Assembly (NCBI GenBank): GCA_022786995.1
Contig: JALFUW010000012.1
Span: 28,950 to 92,949, forward strand
Source of the DNA: Clostridiales bacterium
Lineage (GTDB): Bacteria; Bacillota; Clostridia; Oscillospirales; Oscillospiraceae
Direction: 5' to 3'
Length of the DNA stretch: 64,000 nt
Below are positions 59,276 through 64,000 of this stretch, one piece after another. The notes beneath the pieces are model-generated. The model was not told the origin of the DNA and did no database searches. It saw nothing but the letters and a program-made list of their open reading frames with translations. How positions within the stretch are numbered: position 1 is the stretch's first letter; each line of letters begins with the position of its first letter. A program made the position numbers and the translations under genes.

Positions 59276-59923
59276 ATGAAATCTTACATTGTAATCGGTC
59301 TTGGCCGGTTCGGCCAGACCCTTGCCCGGCAGCTGTGCGCACTGGGCGCGGAGGTGCTGGCGCTGGATAAGCGCAGCGATCTGGTGCAGCAGGTGGCGGA
59401 CGATGTGACCCACGCGGTGGTGGGCGATGGACAGGACAAGGAGGTTCTGCGGGCACTGGGCGCCCGGAATTTCGACTGCGCCATCATCGCCATCGGCAGT
59501 AACCTTGCCTCATCCGTGCTGACGGCTATGAACCTGAAGGAGCTGGAGGTGCCCTACGTCATCTGCAAGGCCCACGATGAAACCCATCGGAAGGTGCTGG
59601 AGAAGCTGGGGGTTGACCGGGTGATTATCCCCGAGCAGGAAAACGCCCAGCGGCTTGCCAGGAGCCTGAATTCCCACAACGTACTGGAATATATCGAGCT
59701 GAGCCCCGACTATGGCATTCTGGAAATCCCGGCGCCCAAAGGCTGGATCGGCAAGACCATCAAGGAGCTGAATGTCCGGGCCAAGCTGGGCGTGAATATC
59801 ATTGCTGTGGAAAATGACAAGAAGACCAATGTATCCCCTCCGGCAGACTATTGCATTACGGAAGGCGATATCATGGTGGTGCTGGGGGACAACTACGCCC
59901 TCGAGGCGGTGCAGAAGCTGTGA
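59276..59923 (+). CDS. ktrA: Potassium channel gating subunit (TrkA/KtrA RCK)
   Basis: This 215-residue cytoplasmic protein forms the gating ring on KtrB. RCK_N: KSYIVIGLGRFGQTLARQL with GxGxxG and the acidic residue in VLALDKRSDLV, so it binds NAD/ATP-type nucleotides. RCK_C starts near 135 (YGILEIPAPKGWIGKTIKEL). ATG 59276 is 7 nt from SD AGGAG; the ATG two codons earlier is only 1 nt away. The last base of its stop begins the start codon of the next gene. Confidence 0.94.
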   Translation: MKSYIVIGLGRFGQTLARQLCALGAEVLALDKRSDLVQQVADDVTHAVVGDGQDKEVLRALGARNFDCAIIAIGSNLASSVLTAMNLKELEVPYVICKAHDETHRKVLEKLGVDRVIIPEQENAQRLARSLNSHNVLEYIELSPDYGILEIPAPKGWIGKTIKELNVRAKLGVNIIAVENDKKTNVSPPADYCITEGDIMVVLGDNYALEAVQKL

Positions 59924-60669
59924 TGGAGCAGGTGATTACCTCCCGGAAAAATCCTGTTTTGCAGCAGGTGCGAAAGCTCATTTCCTCCCGCAAGGCACGG
60001 GAGGAAGCGGGGCTGTTCGTTTCTGACGGAACCAAGCTGCTATCGGAGGCTGTGCGCTGGTATCCCGGGCTGGATACGGTGATTCTGTCGGAAGGCGTTC
60101 AGGCGGAGGTGCCGGATTCCGTGCGGCGCATTCGGGTGCCTGAGGATGTGATGGCCTCGATTTCGCCCATGGAGACCCCCCAGGGGGCGCTGTTTCTGTG
60201 CCGTCTGCCGGAGAAGAAGGAATTTGTTCCCAAGCCCGGTATGCTGCTGCTGGACGGCATTCAGGATCCGGGGAATTTGGGCACCATTCTGCGCACCGCC
60301 GACGCGCTGGATATCCCCGTGGCCCTGTTGGAGGGCTGTGCCGACCCTTTCAGCCATAAAGTCGTCCGGGCCAGCATGGGTGCGGTGTTCCGTGTCCAGC
60401 CGATGCTGACTACATGGGAAGAAGCACAGGAGAAATGCCGTCAGGCGGCCATTCCCATCGGTGTGACCGCGCTGAGTGAACGCGCGAAAGACCTGCGGCA
60501 GGCAGACCTGAAATCCATGGCGGTGGTCATCGGCAGCGAGGGCCGGGGTGTCCGGCAGGAGATTCTTGACAATGCCGACGCGGAGCTGATCATCCCCATG
60601 AACCCCCACTGCGAATCCCTCAACGCTGCTGTGGCGGCGACCATTGTCCTGTGGCAGATGAAGCAGTAA
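59923..60669 (+). CDS. TrmH/SpoU family RNA 2'-O-methyltransferase
   Basis: This 248-residue protein has an N-terminal substrate-binding domain (TSRKNPVLQQVRKLISSRKAREEAGLFVSDG) and a SPOUT domain with LLLDGIQDPGNLGTILRTADA, VVIGSEGRGV and IPMNPHCESLNAAVAATIVLW. It methylates a ribose in rRNA or tRNA; the exact site cannot be told. It starts in a TGATG overlap with ktrA with no strong SD, so it is translationally coupled. Confidence 0.92.
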   Translation: MEQVITSRKNPVLQQVRKLISSRKAREEAGLFVSDGTKLLSEAVRWYPGLDTVILSEGVQAEVPDSVRRIRVPEDVMASISPMETPQGALFLCRLPEKKEFVPKPGMLLLDGIQDPGNLGTILRTADALDIPVALLEGCADPFSHKVVRASMGAVFRVQPMLTTWEEAQEKCRQAAIPIGVTALSERAKDLRQADLKSMAVVIGSEGRGVRQEILDNADAELIIPMNPHCESLNAAVAATIVLWQMKQ

Positions 60670-60696
60670 TTCTTTGGAAGAGCAAGGTGAACGAAA

Positions 60697-61953
60697 ATGC
60701 TGGTACATTGGATATGGCTTGCCCACCGTCCCGGCCTTGGCCCCAGGACGAGGGTGGAGCTTCTCCGGCATTTCCGTGACCCGGAAGCGGTATACTTTGC
60801 AGACGAGGAAGCGCTGGGGAATCTGGAACTGAGCACGGAAGCGAGAGCCGCTTTGCTGGACAAAAATCTGGACGCTTCCGAAAAAATACTGGAGCAGTGC
60901 CGAAAAAAGCGGCTGAGCATCCTGACCTTGCAGGATGCCGCCTATCCCTCCCGGCTGAAAAACATCCCCGACCCGCCCCCTGTGCTCTACTGCAAGGGTC
61001 AGCTCCCGGATTTCGATGGATCGCCGGTCATCGGCGTGGTGGGCACCCGGAAGGCTTCGGCCTACGGACTGATGGTAGCAAAGCGCATGGGCTATCAGAT
61101 TGGAAAATGCGGCGGCATTGTGGTGTCCGGCATGGCCTACGGCATCGATGGGCTGGCAATGTCCGGGGCGCTGACCGCCGGAGCGAAGACCGTAGGCGTT
61201 CTTGGCTGCGGCGCGGATATCGTGTATCCCCGGTCTAACCGGGCCCTGTTCCGGGATGTGGAAGCCTATGGCTGCATCCTCAGCGAGTTTCCCCCGGGGC
61301 AGCCGGCCACAAAGTGGACATTTCCCATGCGCAACCGCATCATCAGCGGCCTGAGCTGCGGCGTGCTGGTGGTGGAGGCCCCGGAAAAGAGCGGCGCGCT
61401 GATCACCGCCCGGCTTGCTTTGGAGCAGGGCCGTGACGTGTTCGCCGTGCCCGGAAACATCGACATGCCCACCTGCGCCGGCAGCAACGCGTTGCTGCGG
61501 GATGGGGCGATCATGGTATCCTCCGGCTGGGATGTACTCAGCGAATACTGCGCGCAATTCCCGGATAAAATCCATCGGGAGAACGTGCCATCCCATCAGA
61601 AGGCCTACCTGGATGAAGTACGCCGGGCTGCGTCAGAGGGGGAAAGGACGCCTCCCAAGGTGGCGCAAACACCCCGGATTCCAGAGCAAATGCCGGGTCT
61701 TAAGAAAAACTTAGAGAAAAAATCCATTGACAAGAAGCCGGTTGAGGCTTATAGTGACGTCAATGTGGATCTTTCCAGGCTGTCCGAAGACGAAAAAAGA
61801 ATTGTCTCATCTCTGCAAAGCGGACAGCGGCTGGTGGACGATGTGATTGCCGAAACCGGGCTGACCACCGGGAAGCTCCTTGGAACCCTCACCATGCTGG
61901 AGCTGAAGGGCGTAATCCGCCGTCTGCCGGGGAAACGTATCAGCTTAAAGTAA
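60697..61953 (+). CDS. dprA: DNA-processing protein DprA/Smf
   Basis: This 418-residue protein loads RecA on incoming single-stranded DNA. An N-terminal SAM-like region (HRPGLGPRTRVELLRHFRDPEA) is followed by the Rossmann-like domain: VIGVVGTRKASAYG, IVVSGMAYGIDGLAMSGAL, GCGADIVYPRSN, FPMRNRIISGLS, VFAVPGNIDMPTCAGSNALLRDGA. A C-terminal winged helix (LVDDVIAETGLTTGKLLGTLTMLELKGVIRR) is present. It lies just upstream of topA, as usual in Firmicutes. Confidence 0.95.
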   Translation: MLVHWIWLAHRPGLGPRTRVELLRHFRDPEAVYFADEEALGNLELSTEARAALLDKNLDASEKILEQCRKKRLSILTLQDAAYPSRLKNIPDPPPVLYCKGQLPDFDGSPVIGVVGTRKASAYGLMVAKRMGYQIGKCGGIVVSGMAYGIDGLAMSGALTAGAKTVGVLGCGADIVYPRSNRALFRDVEAYGCILSEFPPGQPATKWTFPMRNRIISGLSCGVLVVEAPEKSGALITARLALEQGRDVFAVPGNIDMPTCAGSNALLRDGAIMVSSGWDVLSEYCAQFPDKIHRENVPSHQKAYLDEVRRAASEGERTPPKVAQTPRIPEQMPGLKKNLEKKSIDKKPVEAYSDVNVDLSRLSEDEKRIVSSLQSGQRLVDDVIAETGLTTGKLLGTLTMLELKGVIRRLPGKRISLK

Positions 61954-61975
61954 CGAAACGGAGAATTTTGAGAAT

Positions 61976-64000
61976 ATGGGTAAGACGAACAATCTTGTGA
62001 TCGTGGAGTCACCCTCCAAAGCAAAAACCATCGGGCAGTATCTTGGCCCTGGTTACACCGTCAAGGCCAGTATGGGCCACCTGCGGGATCTGCCCAAGAG
62101 CAAAATGGGCGTGGATATCGAGCATAATTTCGCGCCCCAGTATATTCCTGTGCGGGGCAAGGAGAGTCTGATTAAGGAATTGAAGGCGGATGCCGCCAAG
62201 GCGGAAACCGTCTACCTCGCAACCGACCCGGATCGGGAGGGCGAGGCGATTTCCTGGCACCTGAAGGAGCTTTTGAATCTGCCGGACGGCAAGGCCCAGC
62301 GGGTGACCTTTAATGAAATTACGAAAAAGGTAGTGAAGGATTCTATCCAGCATCCCAGAGACATTGACTATTGTTTGGTGGATGCCCAACAGGCACGCCG
62401 GATTCTGGACAGAATCGTTGGCTACGAATTGTCCCCGCTGCTGTGGAAGAAGGTGCGGCGGGGCCTGTCCGCGGGCCGTGTCCAGTCTGTCGCCACCCGT
62501 CTGGTGGTAGACCGGGAAAATGAAATCCGTGCCTTCCGGCCCAAGGAGTACTGGTCTCTGGATGTGACCCTTAACCGGGTGGGCAAGCCCGGTTCTTTCG
62601 TTGCCCACTACTATGGCAGCCCCAAAAAGCGGGAGCTGGAAAACGAGGAGCAGACCAACGCCGTCATCGCCGACATTGCGGGCAAGGAATTCACCGTCAC
62701 CGACGTGAAGAAGGCGGAAAAGAAGCGTTCCTCCGCCCCTCCCTTTACCACCTCCACCTTGCAGCAGGAGGCCTCCCGGAAGCTGGGCTTTACGCCTAAA
62801 AAGACCATGATGGTGGCCCAGCAGCTTTACGAGGGTGTGGAGATTGCGGGCGAGGGCACCACGGGTCTCATTACCTATATGCGTACCGACTCAACCAACC
62901 TCTCGAACCTTGCCCTGGGCACGGCCAAGCAGTTCATCGAAGAACAATTCGGTCCGCAATACCATCACGCAAGGCAGTACAAGACCAAGTCCAGGGGCGC
63001 GCAGGAGGCACACGAAGCCATCAGGCCTACATATATCAAAAACACTTCAATCGAGGGAACAGCACAGGAGCAGAAACTCTACAACCTCATCTGGAAAAGG
63101 ACAGTTGCGTCCCAGATGGAGGATGCCAGGATGCTCAACACTACTGTAAAGCTCGCGTCAGACAAGCGCAGCGAGAAGTTCACGGTGCAGTCAAGCACGG
63201 TTCTGTTTGACGGATTCACAGCCCTTTACAGGGATGACGAGGAGAAGAACGGCAAGCTCCCCGCACTCAAGAAGGGGGACAGCGTGAGCTGTCTCGAACT
63301 TCTTGCCGAGTGCAAATTCTCCCAGCCGCCTGCCCGCTATTCGGAAGGTACCCTTGTAAAGAAACTCGAAGAACTGGGCATAGGCCGTCCTTCGACCTAC
63401 GCATCCATCGTGAGCACGCTCACAACCGGTCGCGGATACATTGTCAAGAGCGACAAGGAGGGATCCAAGGTTCAGGTTGTCAACCTTTCGCTCAGCGAAG
63501 GGGCCATCAGGGAAAAGAGCAAAACCGAACTCATCGGAGCGGAAAAAGCTCGTCTCATACCTCAGGAAATAGGTATGATAGTCAGCGACTTCCTTTGCGG
63601 AAGCTTCAATGAGATAATGGATTACAACTTTACTGCGAGGGTGGAGGAGTCGTTCGACACCATTGCCGAAGGAGGAAAGATCTGGAACGAGGTCATAGAC
63701 GAATTTTACAAGCCTTTCCACGACAGGGTGGAGAGCACCATGCACGACGGGCAGTACAGCCACGTAGAGAGGGAGATAGGAACAGATCCGGAGAGCGGTC
63801 AGAAAATCATTGCACGCTTCGGTCAGTTCGGTCCTTACGTGCAGAAGGGTGAAGGCGAGAAGAGACAGTGCGCATCGCTGGGCAAAGGTCAGTTGATAGA
63901 GACACTTACTCTTGAGGAAGCCCTTAAGCTGTTCCAGCTGCCGCGGACGGTGGGAAGTTTCGAGGATACGGACATAGTTGCCACCAGGGGCAGGTTCGGG
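61976..64000 (+). CDS. topA: DNA topoisomerase I, partial; hybrid with a Bacteroidales-like 3' part
   Basis: 675 codons are open to the right edge. The Toprim domain has NLVIVESPSKAKTIGQYLG, SMGHLRDLPKSKMG and ATDPDREGEAISWHLKELL, and the catalytic Tyr is residue 301 in GLITYMRTDSTNLS. Up to there, codons (CGG, CTG, CTC) match the flanking genes. From about 62880-62900 on, codons shift to AGG/ATA/TCA/CTT. The protein becomes the Bacteroidetes type (GAQEAHEAIRPTYIKNTSIE, HDRVESTMHDGQYSHVE, ARFGQFGPYVQKGEGEK). The frame is kept, so it reads as one gene. An assembly join at the conserved active-site sequence is more likely than a natural hybrid. Confidence 0.85.
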   Translation, partial: MGKTNNLVIVESPSKAKTIGQYLGPGYTVKASMGHLRDLPKSKMGVDIEHNFAPQYIPVRGKESLIKELKADAAKAETVYLATDPDREGEAISWHLKELLNLPDGKAQRVTFNEITKKVVKDSIQHPRDIDYCLVDAQQARRILDRIVGYELSPLLWKKVRRGLSAGRVQSVATRLVVDRENEIRAFRPKEYWSLDVTLNRVGKPGSFVAHYYGSPKKRELENEEQTNAVIADIAGKEFTVTDVKKAEKKRSSAPPFTTSTLQQEASRKLGFTPKKTMMVAQQLYEGVEIAGEGTTGLITYMRTDSTNLSNLALGTAKQFIEEQFGPQYHHARQYKTKSRGAQEAHEAIRPTYIKNTSIEGTAQEQKLYNLIWKRTVASQMEDARMLNTTVKLASDKRSEKFTVQSSTVLFDGFTALYRDDEEKNGKLPALKKGDSVSCLELLAECKFSQPPARYSEGTLVKKLEELGIGRPSTYASIVSTLTTGRGYIVKSDKEGSKVQVVNLSLSEGAIREKSKTELIGAEKARLIPQEIGMIVSDFLCGSFNEIMDYNFTARVEESFDTIAEGGKIWNEVIDEFYKPFHDRVESTMHDGQYSHVEREIGTDPESGQKIIARFGQFGPYVQKGEGEKRQCASLGKGQLIETLTLEEALKLFQLPRTVGSFEDTDIVATRGRFG

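Overview
The window is a 64 kb piece of a GC-rich, low-repeat bacterial chromosome that reads as a gut clostridium of the Oscillospiraceae/Ruminococcaceae type. This is inferred from Firmicutes-style gene orders (ecfA1-ecfA2-ecfT-truA, dprA-topA, rpmG-secE-nusG-rplK-rplA), a ribosomal L10 leader, a 6S RNA-like rod, a type III glutamine synthetase, a BofC-C-like small protein and strong SD sites with many TTG/GTG starts. The last ~1.1 kb does not fit: inside topA, just past the active-site tyrosine, codon use and protein family switch to a Bacteroidales-like topoisomerase. The contig is therefore probably chimeric there.

Layout. 1-11.4 kb: partial conserved gene, galM, nrdD, the xpaC-telA-ydcF operon, an MgtC family gene, malQ with a LacI-type operator, a YitT family gene and rsmE. 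11.5-19.2 kb (mostly minus): padR/membrane/DUF4097 operon with a PadR-type operator, rlmH, MATE-lacI operon, an unknown membrane protein and a nagZ-like lipoprotein. 19.3-22.9 kb: ribosomal protein/secE/nusG operons. 22.9-25.7 kb: MBOAT acyltransferase plus AlgJ-like partner. 25.7-29.6 kb: ruvX, a split TauE/SafE pair, PpiC foldase, 6S RNA, DUF1292 and a BofC-C-like protein. 29.8-39.2 kb: class A PBP, an rRNA-type methyltransferase, the ECF transporter core with truA, and a ClpE-like unfoldase.

39.3-44.7 kb is a lower-GC graveyard of mobile DNA: a truncated IS256 transposase, a broken KAP NTPase, the start of another transposase, three unknown genes, a ParB-like gene that seems to start at ATT, a 3' tRNA fragment followed by its terminator, and paired integrase-arm-like direct repeats. 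Beside it the hcp gene is reduced to its last ~75 codons, while its ferredoxin and Crp/Fnr partners are intact.

46-62 kb: aspartate aminotransferase, glutamine synthetase III, glgB with an AT-hook-like tail, a sirtuin, an ECF sigma factor with a membrane partner, brnQ, an XRE regulator, the ktrB-ktrA potassium system, a TrmH family methyltransferase, dprA and topA. Intergenic spaces at 11.5, 29.7, 46.3, 50.1-50.7 and 54.0 kb carry small palindromic dispersed repeats. They include an 85-bp perfect inverted repeat.

I found no intact new defence or biosynthetic system. The most unusual items are the chimeric topA, the ATT-start ParB in the decayed element, the terminator that buries a downstream start site, the hcp erosion, the AT-hook tail on GlgB, the zinc-ribbon insert in the PBP and the nested repeats.
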